Origin: Yoonia sp. G8-12 | GTDB taxonomy: Bacteria; Pseudomonadota; Alphaproteobacteria; Rhodobacterales; Rhodobacteraceae | Length of the DNA stretch: 64,000 nucleotides | Direction of reading: 5' to 3' | Assembly: GCF_038443675.1 (NCBI RefSeq) | Contig: NZ_CP151762.1 | Coordinates: 124,001 to 188,000 of the forward strand | Shown here: piece by piece, positions 53,098 through 62,090 of the stretch | How the letters are laid out: each line of letters opens with the position of its first letter | How positions within the stretch are numbered: position 1 is the first letter of the stretch | Position numbers and translations under genes: made by a program | Notes under the pieces: model-generated | Seen by the model: the letters and a program-made list of their open reading frames with translations, nothing else | What the model was told of the DNA's origin: nothing | The model's database searches: none

Positions 53098-54696
53098 TTA
53101 ACACGCTCTGTCGAGATCGAAATCTTCGCGAATTGCTCCAATCTTTCCTAACAATGTGACCAACGGAGCAACATCATTGGCGTCAGCCACCTGAAGAGAA
53201 ACGTTGACGGCCTCGCCAACGTTGCCAGCATCGTTCGTCGGTTGGACCGCAAGAATATATCCATTACCTGCAAGCTCAAAATCATTCGCCGCAGACGCAA
53301 CACCGGCCTCAGTCAGGGTGATCTCACCTAACGCATTGATAGCAAACCAGGGTGTCGCGCCACCCGGATCGCCGCCAGTAATCTCAAAGCCAGTCGCACC
53401 GGCAAAATCTGCTGCTGGTACGGTTGCTAAAACATCCGTTGAGTCACGGTTCTCATCATAGGCGTCTGAGAAGGCGATTTCAGGCAATGTAAATACCTGT
53501 TGCACAACATCCGCTCTGGACTTGGGATCGCTCGATGCGAAATCATTAGCCCACCAAGCGATCAGTATCGTCCCGTCCGACAAAAGAACCATTTCTGGAT
53601 ATTGTTGGCGTATATCCGGCGAACCGGACACAATCATGTTGTCGCCGACTTTGTTCCCCTCTGCATCAAAACGCTGTGCTGTGGTGTTCCTTTCGATGAT
53701 TTGCACTGTTCCACCGCCCAGATCGAGCGTTTCGTCGGTCCAAGCCACCAGCCACCCGCCATCGGGGAGAGCAAGAACTTGAGAAAATGTTTGTGAACCG
53801 GGCTCTAGGTCATTCACACGGGTCGTATCCCCCAATGCTATGCCGTCAGAACTAAAACGTTGCATGTATATGTCACTGTCTTGGTCAAACAGTCCGTCTG
53901 CGCCGGACGCCTGCCAGACAACAATAAAACTGCCGTCAGCTAAAACCTCAATAGAAGGTTCCGAAATTGTGCTCGTAACAAAATCATTAACTGGGGCACC
54001 CAACACATTCACAAGGCTTGCCTCACCAACAGGAGACCCATCAGATGCAAATTGACGAACAAAAATACCCTTTTCTGCGGCAGATGATCGCCAAACGGCA
54101 AGCCATCCACCGTCTTCGAGTGCATTAATGTCGATATAGTCATCAGCAAATGCCTCTATATCTGAAACCCGCTCGATTTCCCCGACCGGCTGTAAATCTG
54201 CATCCAATTGTTTTTGATAGATCAATTGATCGCCGACATCTTTCCAAGCAACTACGAGTCCGCCATTGGCAAGCACGGAAACACTGTAGTCACCGCTCGA
54301 GGCATTGATGCTGGCTTCAAAAACGCTCGCCTCAGCCAATGGTAGTCCCGCTTGATCGAATTGCCGGTAGTGCAAAGTCTGGTGAAGACCTGCCGTTTGA
54401 TCAAGAGCCGTCCAAACTACCAAAAAATTACCATTGGGTAGCGTGACAATTTCAGGATTTTCTTGACCAACCCCAGGGGTTTCATTTACCAGAAACTCTG
54501 TCGCTAGAGGCTCGCCGTCCGGGCCAAAAACCTTTGCAAAGACGGCGCTTGCCTCGTTCCGATCAACATCAACCCTTGTCCAGGTTACGACCCATCCACC
54601 GTCTAGTAGTGCGGTGACTCTTTGATCTATCTGCGACAGGTTTGGGTCCGAATGAACCAGTTCAGGTGATCCGATGCCTATTAGTGCAGCAGTCAT
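53098..54696 (-). CDS. N-terminal part of the same cadherin-like secreted protein
   Basis: The 532-residue part has no signal peptide, as expected for a type I substrate, and consists of repeated beta-propeller-like units (DGGWVVTWTR, NGNFLVVWTALDQ, DGSFIVVWQASGADGLFDQ, DGGWLVAWTDE), each about 50 residues. A cadherin-like repeat of the same kind as in the next part follows (AYDENRDSTDVLATV ... GDPGGATPWF). It stops at 53098 only because of the frame change; the natural continuation is RVKMADI in the following frame. The repeated units suggest an adhesin or matrix protein. Confidence 0.78.
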   Translation of the reverse strand: MTAALIGIGSPELVHSDPNLSQIDQRVTALLDGGWVVTWTRVDVDRNEASAVFAKVFGPDGEPLATEFLVNETPGVGQENPEIVTLPNGNFLVVWTALDQTAGLHQTLHYRQFDQAGLPLAEASVFEASINASSGDYSVSVLANGGLVVAWKDVGDQLIYQKQLDADLQPVGEIERVSDIEAFADDYIDINALEDGGWLAVWRSSAAEKGIFVRQFASDGSPVGEASLVNVLGAPVNDFVTSTISEPSIEVLADGSFIVVWQASGADGLFDQDSDIYMQRFSSDGIALGDTTRVNDLEPGSQTFSQVLALPDGGWLVAWTDETLDLGGGTVQIIERNTTAQRFDAEGNKVGDNMIVSGSPDIRQQYPEMVLLSDGTILIAWWANDFASSDPKSRADVVQQVFTLPEIAFSDAYDENRDSTDVLATVPAADFAGATGFEITGGDPGGATPWFAINALGEITLTEAGVASAANDFELAGNGYILAVQPTNDAGNVGEAVNVSLQVADANDVAPLVTLLGKIGAIREDFDLDRAC

Positions 54697-55293
54697 TTTG
54701 AATACCTATGTTTTTGGCGCTGTTCTTTTAGAGTTAAACTGCAAGTTGTCAGTAAATTGAGGTGGAAATTTGTTGTCCATAAATGTCTTGTAACGCGGCT
54801 ATAGACAAGGCTTTCGCGTCAAAAACATCATCTGGACGTGCTTTTCGAAGCGCAATACATCAGCAATTCGAGGAGATGCGACGAAAGGGCGGACTAAAAT
54901 TGCACCTGCATGTGACCATCAAAGACCTATTTGACGAAATCCGCTGCGCTGCGGTGATTGCGTGGCTGCAAGCAAAGCGGCACCTGCACGCGTCGGCTTC
55001 GTTCGCGTCCGTCCTGTTCAGGCACCATGAGGCGAGAGGGCGCTTAAATGAAGTCGCCGAAACCGTGCAATAATGACCGCTTCCACAACTTAGGCTGTGT
55101 TTCGGCGTAGAACTCGCGGCGAGTGAGAAGCAATGCTGCGTGAGCGAAGGTCGAAATTCCTAAGGTCGGCTTTGTCCGCAATGCAGACTTTTGCGCAAAC
55201 TGCGCCACAGTCTGGTTCGGATGACAGGTGCTTGGCTTTTGTGTTGATTTCGAATGCGCAGGGCTGGCCACGCAGCAGTTGAAAGACAATTTC
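54697..55293. other. Gene-poor interval with a weak ORF and a repeat
   Basis: An open frame at 54783-55073 (+) has atypical composition and no recognisable domain or good ribosome site, so I do not call it a gene. The interval also carries copy B of the dispersed repeat. Together with the IS-associated copy this suggests remnants of earlier insertions. Confidence 0.45.
55132..55196. repeat. Dispersed intergenic repeat, copy B
   Basis: AATGCTGCGT ... AAGGTCGG ... TTGTC ... TGCAGAC ... GCGC aligns to 7004-7069 at equal spacing, with the two AAGGTCGG motifs both 15-16 bases after the AGCR motif. Around 70% identity by eye. Confidence 0.45.
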
Positions 55294-56391
55294 CTAGAGT
55301 GCCGCTTTCATCTCATCCAGCCACCCATCCAGAAACGCGTCAAACCGTGCATCAGGCTGGCGCAGGGGGAATACCTCGGCGAAGGGGTCGGGGGCGGTGA
55401 TCTTGCTGCCGGACATTTCCTGCAGCACGTTGTGGCCGCAGAAGGGGACATAGGTTTCAGAATAGCCGCCTTCGTGCACCATCACGAGTTTGCCGTCGCA
55501 GATGTCATCCGCCAGCGTCATAACCTGCGCCGTCATCATCTGGAACGTCTCGGCCGTGGCGAGCATCCGTCCCAGCGGGTCGTTTGCGGCGGCGTCGAAC
55601 CCGCAGGCGATGATCAGCACATCGGGTGCGAAATCGCGGATGGCGGGCAGGGCGAGCCGCTCCATCGCGGCGAGGTAGCCTTTGTGCCCTGTGCCGGGGG
55701 GCAGGGGGATGTTGAGGTTGTAACCGGTACCGTCGCCTGTGCCGCGATCTGAGAAACTGCCGGTGTCCATCGGATAGTTCCGCTCTTGGTGCAGTGACAC
55801 GGTCAGCACATCGGCGCGGTCATAAAACACAGCCTCGGTGCCGTTGCCGTGGTGCACGTCCCAATCGAGCACCGCAAAGCGCCGGGCCAGCCCTGCGGCT
55901 TTGGCGGCCTCAATTGCGATGCCGATGTTGTTGAGCAGGCAGAACCCGTTGGGATAGTCCGGCAGGCAATGGTGGCCGGGTGGGCGTGAGAGGGAATACG
56001 CGTTGTCGAGGTCACCGTGCAGCACGGCTGCGAGGGCCGCCTTGGCAAGGCCTGCGGATTGCGCCGCCACCTCATAGCCGCCGGGGCCGAAGGGGGTGCG
56101 CCGTCCCAGTTCGCCGCCGCCTGCGTCGGAGAGGGCTTTGAATTCATCAAGATAGTGGGCAGGGTGAACGCGCAGCAGATCTTCGCGGGTGGCGGGGGCG
56201 GCACCTTGCATGGCGAGATCTTTGGCCAGCCCTGTGACCTCGATCAGGTTTTTCAGGCGGCGTTTGGTTTCCGGGCTTTCGGGCAGGCCGCCGTCCATCG
56301 GTTGCACCAGACCGCCCACAGGCAGCATCCCTGCATAGTTGCCGCCGCCGTGCCAAAAGCAGCGTTCGTCCCAAAAGAAACCTGTTGTCAT
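55294..56391 (-). CDS. Histone-deacetylase-family amidohydrolase (class II / acetylpolyamine type)
   Basis: The 365-residue zinc enzyme has SRPPGHHCLPDYPNGFCLLNN (catalytic histidines), LDWDVHHGNGTEAVF (metal aspartate and histidine), IACGFDAAANDPLG (second metal aspartate) and the tyrosine region EGGYSETYVPF. Bacterial members deacetylate acetylpolyamines or other small amides. It begins 4 bp after the small 77-codon gene upstream and is probably cotranscribed with it. Confidence 0.92.
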   Translation of the reverse strand: MTTGFFWDERCFWHGGGNYAGMLPVGGLVQPMDGGLPESPETKRRLKNLIEVTGLAKDLAMQGAAPATREDLLRVHPAHYLDEFKALSDAGGGELGRRTPFGPGGYEVAAQSAGLAKAALAAVLHGDLDNAYSLSRPPGHHCLPDYPNGFCLLNNIGIAIEAAKAAGLARRFAVLDWDVHHGNGTEAVFYDRADVLTVSLHQERNYPMDTGSFSDRGTGDGTGYNLNIPLPPGTGHKGYLAAMERLALPAIRDFAPDVLIIACGFDAAANDPLGRMLATAETFQMMTAQVMTLADDICDGKLVMVHEGGYSETYVPFCGHNVLQEMSGSKITAPDPFAEVFPLRQPDARFDAFLDGWLDEMKAAL

Positions 56392-56395
56392 GTGC

Positions 56396-56628
56396 CTAGC
56401 CTTTGCGGAGTTGATAGATGCCTTCGGGCAGATCCAGCGCTGCTTCGAGGTCGCGCAGTTGCGTCAGCGAGAGCGTGATACGCACCACGTCATCGGTGCG
56501 TGGATCAAACTGGGTGATGGTGACGCAATCATCAAAGGCGTTGATGATGACGTCTTCTTTGAGGGGGCGGCACCTTCGTCGACCAAAGTCACAACGGTGG
56601 CGTCATAGTCGTGTTCGATTGTAAACAT
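56396..56628 (-). pseudogene. Small conserved-looking gene upstream of the HDAC-like gene, one-base frameshift
   Basis: The minus strand encodes MFTIEHDYDATVVTLVDEGAAP and then, in the next frame, LKEDVIINAFDDCVTITQFD and LTQLRDLEAALDLPEGIYQLRKG. It ends at a TAG four bases before the HDAC-like start. A C run of five on the coding strand (G run 56563-56567 on the plus strand) would make a 77-residue protein if it were six. The acidic beta-like sequence has no family I recognise. The fact that restoring one base gives one tight, coupled frame argues that the gene is real. Confidence 0.6.
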
Positions 56629-56777
56629 GGGGGGAGCCTAGCTTGGGTTTTGCGCGAGTACAATTTCTCAATGCTCTGCTTTGCGCGATCTGTTGCCGCG
56701 CTGCCGTTTGTGTTGTTGCGGGGATGCGCGGGGGTGCTAGTTTCGTTTGTAATGAATGAATTATGAGCGAAGCCCAA

Positions 56778-57485
56778 ATGATCCGTTTTTTGCCCCTCAC
56801 CCTGTGTGCGGTCATTAGCGCCTGCACCCCTGTGTTGATCGAGACACCACAGCCGCAGCCCGTTATGCAAGCCGCAGCACCCGTGTCGCCACGCCTGTCA
56901 CAGCGGCAGGCAGTCGATAATTTTGAATTTGTCGTGCGCCGTGTGAAACCTGTGGCCGAACAATTCTGCCGTACCCGTTCGCAGCAACCCAACTGTGACT
57001 TCCAGATTGTGATTGATAGCCGCGCTGAACGCGGGGTGAATGCGTTTCAAACGCTAGACCGGGCCGGTCGTCCGGTGATCGGCTTTACCGTGCCGTTGAT
57101 TGCCGAGGCGCGTAACCGCGACGAGTTGGCCTTTGTCTTGGCGCATGAGGCAGCCCACCATATTCGCGGCCACATTGCACGCCAGCAGCAGAACGCGGCA
57201 GTTGGTGGGCTGTTGGTGGGGGCTTTGGCTGGCGCGCTGGGAGCTGCGGATATTGAAGGCGCGCAACGGATCGGGGCCAGCGTGGGTGCGCGCACCTATT
57301 CCAAGGACTTTGAACTGGAGGCGGACGCGCTGGGCACACAGATTGCGGCGGCGGCCGGGTTTGATCCTTTGCGGGGTGCTGAGTTCTTCTTCCGTATCCC
57401 CGATCCGGGCGACCGTTTCCTGGGCACGCACCCGCCCAACGCGGACCGTGTCCGCACTGTTCAACGGGTTGCGGCAGGGCTTTAG
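56778..57485 (+). CDS. M48-family metallopeptidase lipoprotein
   Basis: The 235-residue product has a lipoprotein signal (MIRFLPLTLCAVISAC) and a peptidase M48 core: HEAAHH at residues 123-128 (HExxH zinc motif) and the third ligand Glu in DFELEADALG. It resembles the HtpX/BepA/LoiP-type periplasmic lipoproteins that control outer-membrane protein quality. I prefer the ATG at 56778; an in-frame ATG at 56763 adds five residues. It is convergent with hlyIII. Confidence 0.85.
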   Translation: MIRFLPLTLCAVISACTPVLIETPQPQPVMQAAAPVSPRLSQRQAVDNFEFVVRRVKPVAEQFCRTRSQQPNCDFQIVIDSRAERGVNAFQTLDRAGRPVIGFTVPLIAEARNRDELAFVLAHEAAHHIRGHIARQQQNAAVGGLLVGALAGALGAADIEGAQRIGASVGARTYSKDFELEADALGTQIAAAAGFDPLRGAEFFFRIPDPGDRFLGTHPPNADRVRTVQRVAAGL

Positions 57486-58120
57486 GTGAGCGCCGCTGTG
57501 GCAATCGCAATCGCGGCAAAGAAACAGGCGGATGCCGTCACGACAAACCCGTGCCAGATGGCGATCGAGAATTTCAGCGTCTCGCTGGCGTAAAAGGGCA
57601 CGCCTGCGGTGTAGAGCAAACCACCAGCGGCCATCAGGACCATAGCCGTGACAGGGACGATGGGCCAAAGTGACCAGATCAGTGCAAGGCTGAGCCAGCC
57701 CATGATCAGGTAGAGCGCGGGCCCGAACCGCCCCGGGGTGCGCCAGAAGAACAGTTTGAGCACCATGCCGACGACCGCAAGGCCCCACACAATGGCCAAT
57801 ATGACATAGGCAAATCCACTGCCGATCATAACCACAAGCGGCGTGTAGGTGCCGGCAATCTTGAGATAGATCGCGGCGTGATCAAAGCGGCGCAGCACCG
57901 GTCTGATCCCTTCCCACGGCGTCATGTGATAGAAGGCCGAAGCCACAAAGGTGGCGATCAGTGTCGCGCCGTAGACCGAAATCGCAGCGATTTGCGCAGG
58001 CGTAGCCGCGCCCGCCGACCACACGATCAGGACAATGGCCCCCGTGATCGCACCCAATACACCCACCGCATGCATTGTGCCGTCGGCGATACGCTCGGAG
58101 CGGGCATATGTCGGATACAT
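57482..58120 (-). CDS. Hemolysin III / TrhA family membrane protein
   Basis: The 212-residue product has seven hydrophobic helices and the PAQR/HlyIII motifs: SAFYHMTPWEG, RRFDHAAIYLKIAGTYTPLVV and SIAIWHGFVVTAS, each carrying a conserved histidine. TrhA proteins of this family affect membrane fluidity and energetics. It overlaps the end of the convergent M48 gene by 4 bp. Confidence 0.92.
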   Translation of the reverse strand: MYPTYARSERIADGTMHAVGVLGAITGAIVLIVWSAGAATPAQIAAISVYGATLIATFVASAFYHMTPWEGIRPVLRRFDHAAIYLKIAGTYTPLVVMIGSGFAYVILAIVWGLAVVGMVLKLFFWRTPGRFGPALYLIMGWLSLALIWSLWPIVPVTAMVLMAAGGLLYTAGVPFYASETLKFSIAIWHGFVVTASACFFAAIAIATAALT

Positions 58121-58475
58121 TCGGCTTTTCTCCTATAACCTGCGGACAGGGTAACCTGATCGCAGGACCGGTCAAATATTCCGTTGGGTCAGGGTAACGC
58201 CTTCGTGTTAAGGGCCAGATAACGCCGGGGGCTTTTCACAGGATAGCTTGTCGGCCAAAAACAGGGTTTTTGTGAGTGTGCCGCGTGCCGCAACCTGTGC
58301 AATCGTAGAGATCTAGGCGAGAGCCGACAGGCGCTTCTCGCGCAGCAGGGGTTTTTGCGGTAGATAAATGAGGCGTCTCGTCCTGCGGCTCAGATCAACG
58401 CCAACTCTGGAAAGCGTGGATCAACTTATCGTCCAGAGCGGCGAAAAACGGCGTTTTGTTCTCGATCTCGTGCTA
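58121..58475. other. Non-coding interval
   Basis: No gene is visible in these 355 bp between the HlyIII gene start and the 3' end of the pilin-like gene, both on the minus strand. No terminator or repeat other than short GC-rich hairpins was noticed. Confidence 0.5.
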
Positions 58476-59132
<657 letters not shown>

Positions 59133-59562
59133 TCCAAAATCCAACTGTCACACCCAATCGGCGCACAGCGACCGCCACGCAGAGGCTTTCGTCGTTCGGT
59201 GTGTTAAAATGAAGGCAAGACTACGAAAATTATCCATGAATTATGTCATTTTCAGAAATCAATGCAGACAGATGGCACTGGCGACCAGATAATTTCGGGG
59301 TGCTGCCGAGGCGATTTTCTGTGCCGTTCGAACTGCTTTTTATCGGTCAATACAAGAAGCCGCCGCATTTTGTACAAAAAGGCCCGATGGTTGTTGTATC
59401 CTTGTTCAGGTTTGCATCAAAGGTTTGGGGCAAATGGCGGATGCCTAGCCTTCATTGCGTGAAAAAAGTCTTTGCTTTTAGCTGTGTATTGGTGCCCTTG
59501 CGCACTTGGCTTGGTCTGTGTGATCGCGCAGTCTGAGGCTAAATCAAGAAGGGTTTTGAGAT
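59133..59562. other. Non-coding interval
   Basis: No convincing gene lies between the pilin-like gene and dgkA. A short open frame at 59243-59536 has no signal, domain or ribosome site I trust. Confidence 0.5.
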
Positions 59563-59922
59563 ATGTGGCAACAGCTTAAGCGTGTCCGGCAGCGGGCGAT
59601 CTGGTCTTGGGACGGGTTTGCGCATGTGTGCAAGACAGAAGGGTCTATGGCGCAATGGCTGGTGGCCAACGTGGTCTTTGCGGTGCTCGCCTTTGCCTTG
59701 CCACTTTCGGCAGGTGAGCGGGGCATGCTGCTGATGGGTGGAATCATCGTGCTGGCGGCTGAATGTATGAACACAGCTATTGAGCGGGTGGTCGATGATA
59801 TCAGCACCGAAAAGCGTGACGCCGCAAAACAGGCCAAGGACTGCGGATCGGCCGCCGTGGCCGTGACCGCCGTCAGCGTTGGTGTGGCATGGGTCTGTGT
59901 GATTGTCGGGTTGGTTTGGTAG
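59563..59922 (+). CDS. dgkA: Diacylglycerol kinase (DgkA)
   Basis: A 119-residue, three-helix membrane protein with the DgkA motifs AECMNTAIERVVDDIS and KRDAAKQAKDCGSAAV, which hold the ATP and Mg sites. It phosphorylates diacylglycerol to phosphatidic acid, recycling the lipid left after head-group transfer. The ATG at 59563 has a usual length for the family. No other lipid gene is adjacent. Confidence 0.94.
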   Translation: MWQQLKRVRQRAIWSWDGFAHVCKTEGSMAQWLVANVVFAVLAFALPLSAGERGMLLMGGIIVLAAECMNTAIERVVDDISTEKRDAAKQAKDCGSAAVAVTAVSVGVAWVCVIVGLVW

Positions 59923-59998
59923 TGCTGGCCACTTTGTCGCTCTTTCCATCCTTGCGATAAGCGCTATCTGGCTTCTTAACCAATCAAAGGAGAGCCCC

Positions 59999-60529
59999 AT
60001 GCGCCTGACGACACTGACACTCGCCCTGTTTCCAATGGCAGCATTTGCCGCAGGAGGTGGCAGCGACACGCCCCCGACGCCATCCGAGACGACCACCGAA
60101 TGTGCGGACGGGCAAGTCTTTGATAAGGCGACGCAAAGCTGCATGGACCCTGCAGACAGCACCAATGACGACAGCGCGCGTCTGGATGATGTGCGTGAGC
60201 TGGCCTATGTAGGGTCTTATCAGGCAGCACTTGACGTGCTGGATACGCTTGAGAACCCGCAGGCCCCGCTGGCGCTGACCTATTACGGGTTTGCACATCG
60301 CAAGGCAGGTCGGATTGATCTGGGGATGGCGTACTATGACGCGGCGCTGGCTGCTGACCCTGACAACCTGCTTGCGCGGTCCTACATGGGGCAAGGGCAT
60401 GTGGCCTCGGGCGATATGGTGCTGGCGCAGGTGCAGTTGACCGAGATCCGGATGCGCGGCGGACGTGATACATGGGCCGAGGCATCGCTTGTGCAGGCCA
60501 TCACCACCGGAAACGGTGCATCTTACTGA
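59999..60529 (+). CDS. Exported TPR-type protein with CxxGxxxD...C motif
   Basis: The 176-residue product has a signal peptide (MRLTTLTLALFPMAAFA), then a short region with CADGQVFDKATQSCMDP, and then helical repeats like tetratricopeptides (YVGSYQAALDVLDTLENPQAPLALTYYGFAHRKAGRIDLG, AYYDAALAADPDNLLARSYMGQGHVASGDMVLAQ). The ATG at 59999 follows AAAGGAGAGC. The disulfide-like CxxGxxxDxxxxxC motif also occurs in the 77-residue protein at 63103, so the two may belong to a local family. Confidence 0.82.
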   Translation: MRLTTLTLALFPMAAFAAGGGSDTPPTPSETTTECADGQVFDKATQSCMDPADSTNDDSARLDDVRELAYVGSYQAALDVLDTLENPQAPLALTYYGFAHRKAGRIDLGMAYYDAALAADPDNLLARSYMGQGHVASGDMVLAQVQLTEIRMRGGRDTWAEASLVQAITTGNGASY

Positions 60530-60600
60530 CTTGATCTAGCGCAAGGTGCCGGTTGCGGCGGGATGCTATCAAGGCATCAACTGCAACCGGAGGATCAAAG

Positions 60601-60855
60601 ATGCAAACCTTGGGCGACGCACGCGAACATTTCTGGCGTGTTATCAAAATGGCTGATGCTTGTGAGGTCGATCTTTCGACAGCATTGGATGAAAACAAGA
60701 TCAACATCGACGAATATGCTGATATGATCACGGGCTGCCGTGGTTGCACGCAGGTTGGAAAATGTGACCGGCTATTGGCCGAGGTTGCACAACTGGACCG
60801 TGCACCAGAATACTGCGTCAACAAAGAGACCTTTGCGCAATTGCGTCAGGACTGA
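60601..60855 (+). CDS. DUF6455 family protein
   Basis: The 84-residue product (MQTLGDAREHFWRVIKMADACEVDLS) has the DUF6455 layout with a helical N-terminal half and a cysteine cluster ADMITGCRGCTQVGKCDRLL that could bind a metal. The ATG at 60601 follows GGAGGATC; an in-frame upstream ATG at 60553 lies in the gap to the TPR gene. Function is unknown. Roseobacter genomes carry several DUF6455 paralogues. Confidence 0.75.
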   Translation: MQTLGDAREHFWRVIKMADACEVDLSTALDENKINIDEYADMITGCRGCTQVGKCDRLLAEVAQLDRAPEYCVNKETFAQLRQD

Positions 60856-60971
60856 CGCTTGCTCAGGCGATTGATCCAGAGAGCTTGATAAAAATACATT
60901 TTCGCCGGTCAGGGGCTTTGCCTACTGGTTAGCTATCGATATGCTGCCGCCGGTAACGGTTGAGTAGTGAA

Positions 60972-62045
60972 ATGGCGAATTATTCATATATCGGGTATGA
61001 CGTAGGATCGATTGTATTCCTCCCCGGCTCTCAAGTGCAGCTTAACGCCGGTTATAACCCGAACGTGGATCGCGTGGTCTTCAACGTGCAGGATGCCGCT
61101 GGCGGCCTTCTGCGCGATGGCAGTATTGATGACGGGCTGGACTTCAACGGAGACCGCTTTGCCGATGAGCTTGGCGATGACTTCACCCAGTTAGGGCAGG
61201 CGACAAGCCTCGATGGGTCAACAGAGTTTGCCGACGGTATTATTTACCTCGAAGAGTCCTACACGCTGTCAGCGCCTGGCGTCGATGACATCGTGGTTTA
61301 TCGCGTCGAAATCCGTGAAACGGGTAACACCTTCGGCACGCATGTCGGCTATATTACGTCCGAGCCGCTCGATGCGGGCGTCACGTATTCGTTCGTCGCT
61401 TCAAATGTCACAGTCGACAACGCGCCCAGCAGTGCAGATCCAACCGCCCTTGTCGATGTGCCTTGCTTTTGTGCTGGGACAATGATCCGGACGCCGACGG
61501 GAGACCGGACGATTGAAAGCCTTGAGGTCGGTGACGAGGTTGTTGTGGCCTCGGGGGAAACCCGGACGATCCGCTGGATTGGCGACCGGATTGTTTTGCC
61601 GCCATTGGCCGACGCGAAAGATCTATGGCCCGTGCGCATTCCGCAGAATGCTTTCGGGGAAGGGTTGCCTTACAGCGATCTACTTGTGTCGCCCAACCAT
61701 CGCATGATGGTCGCGGCCCCATTCAATGAACTGCATTTTGGCGAACCGCATGTTCTGGTGTCGGCAAAGTTCTTGATCGAAAGAAACGGAATTGCGCAAT
61801 GCACCTACCTGCCGCAGGTGCACTATTATCACATGCTTTTTGATACGCATCAGATCGTTATCGCAAACGGGACGGAAAGCGAAAGCCTTTATCCGGGTGA
61901 TATGGCCTTGAATGGCATGGCGCGGGAAACGCGCGACGAAATCCTGACCATCTTTCCCGAACTTGCGACCCAAGAAGATGGCGCATACGGACCTATTGCT
62001 GCACCGACCATAAAGCGTTGGGAGGCAAGGCTGCTCGACATTTAG
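60972..62045 (+). CDS. Hint-domain-containing protein
   Basis: The 357-residue product has an N-terminal beta-rich region and a C-terminal Hint (Hedgehog/intein) domain beginning VPCFCAGTMIRTPTGDRTIESLEVGDEVVVASGETRTIRWIG, with the conserved cysteine and a later block VSPNHRMMV ... HVLVSAKFLI. Autoprocessing activity is possible, but in roseobacters such Hint proteins have no C-terminal extein and are often secreted. The ATG at 60972 is chosen; a TTG at 60960 would add four residues. Confidence 0.85.
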   Translation: MANYSYIGYDVGSIVFLPGSQVQLNAGYNPNVDRVVFNVQDAAGGLLRDGSIDDGLDFNGDRFADELGDDFTQLGQATSLDGSTEFADGIIYLEESYTLSAPGVDDIVVYRVEIRETGNTFGTHVGYITSEPLDAGVTYSFVASNVTVDNAPSSADPTALVDVPCFCAGTMIRTPTGDRTIESLEVGDEVVVASGETRTIRWIGDRIVLPPLADAKDLWPVRIPQNAFGEGLPYSDLLVSPNHRMMVAAPFNELHFGEPHVLVSAKFLIERNGIAQCTYLPQVHYYHMLFDTHQIVIANGTESESLYPGDMALNGMARETRDEILTIFPELATQEDGAYGPIAAPTIKRWEARLLDI

Positions 62046-62090
62046 CCGCCCGGCACGAACGGCGCCGGGCATCGCGTGTCGATGGTAGTG

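Noticed and set aside
54783..55073. Open frame upstream of the adhesin region
   Set aside because: No ribosome site, domain or conserved start; codon use is unlike neighbours. Left as part of a gene-poor interval.
59243..59536. 97-codon frame before dgkA
   Set aside because: No domain, signal peptide or Shine-Dalgarno sequence; the upstream ATG context is poor.
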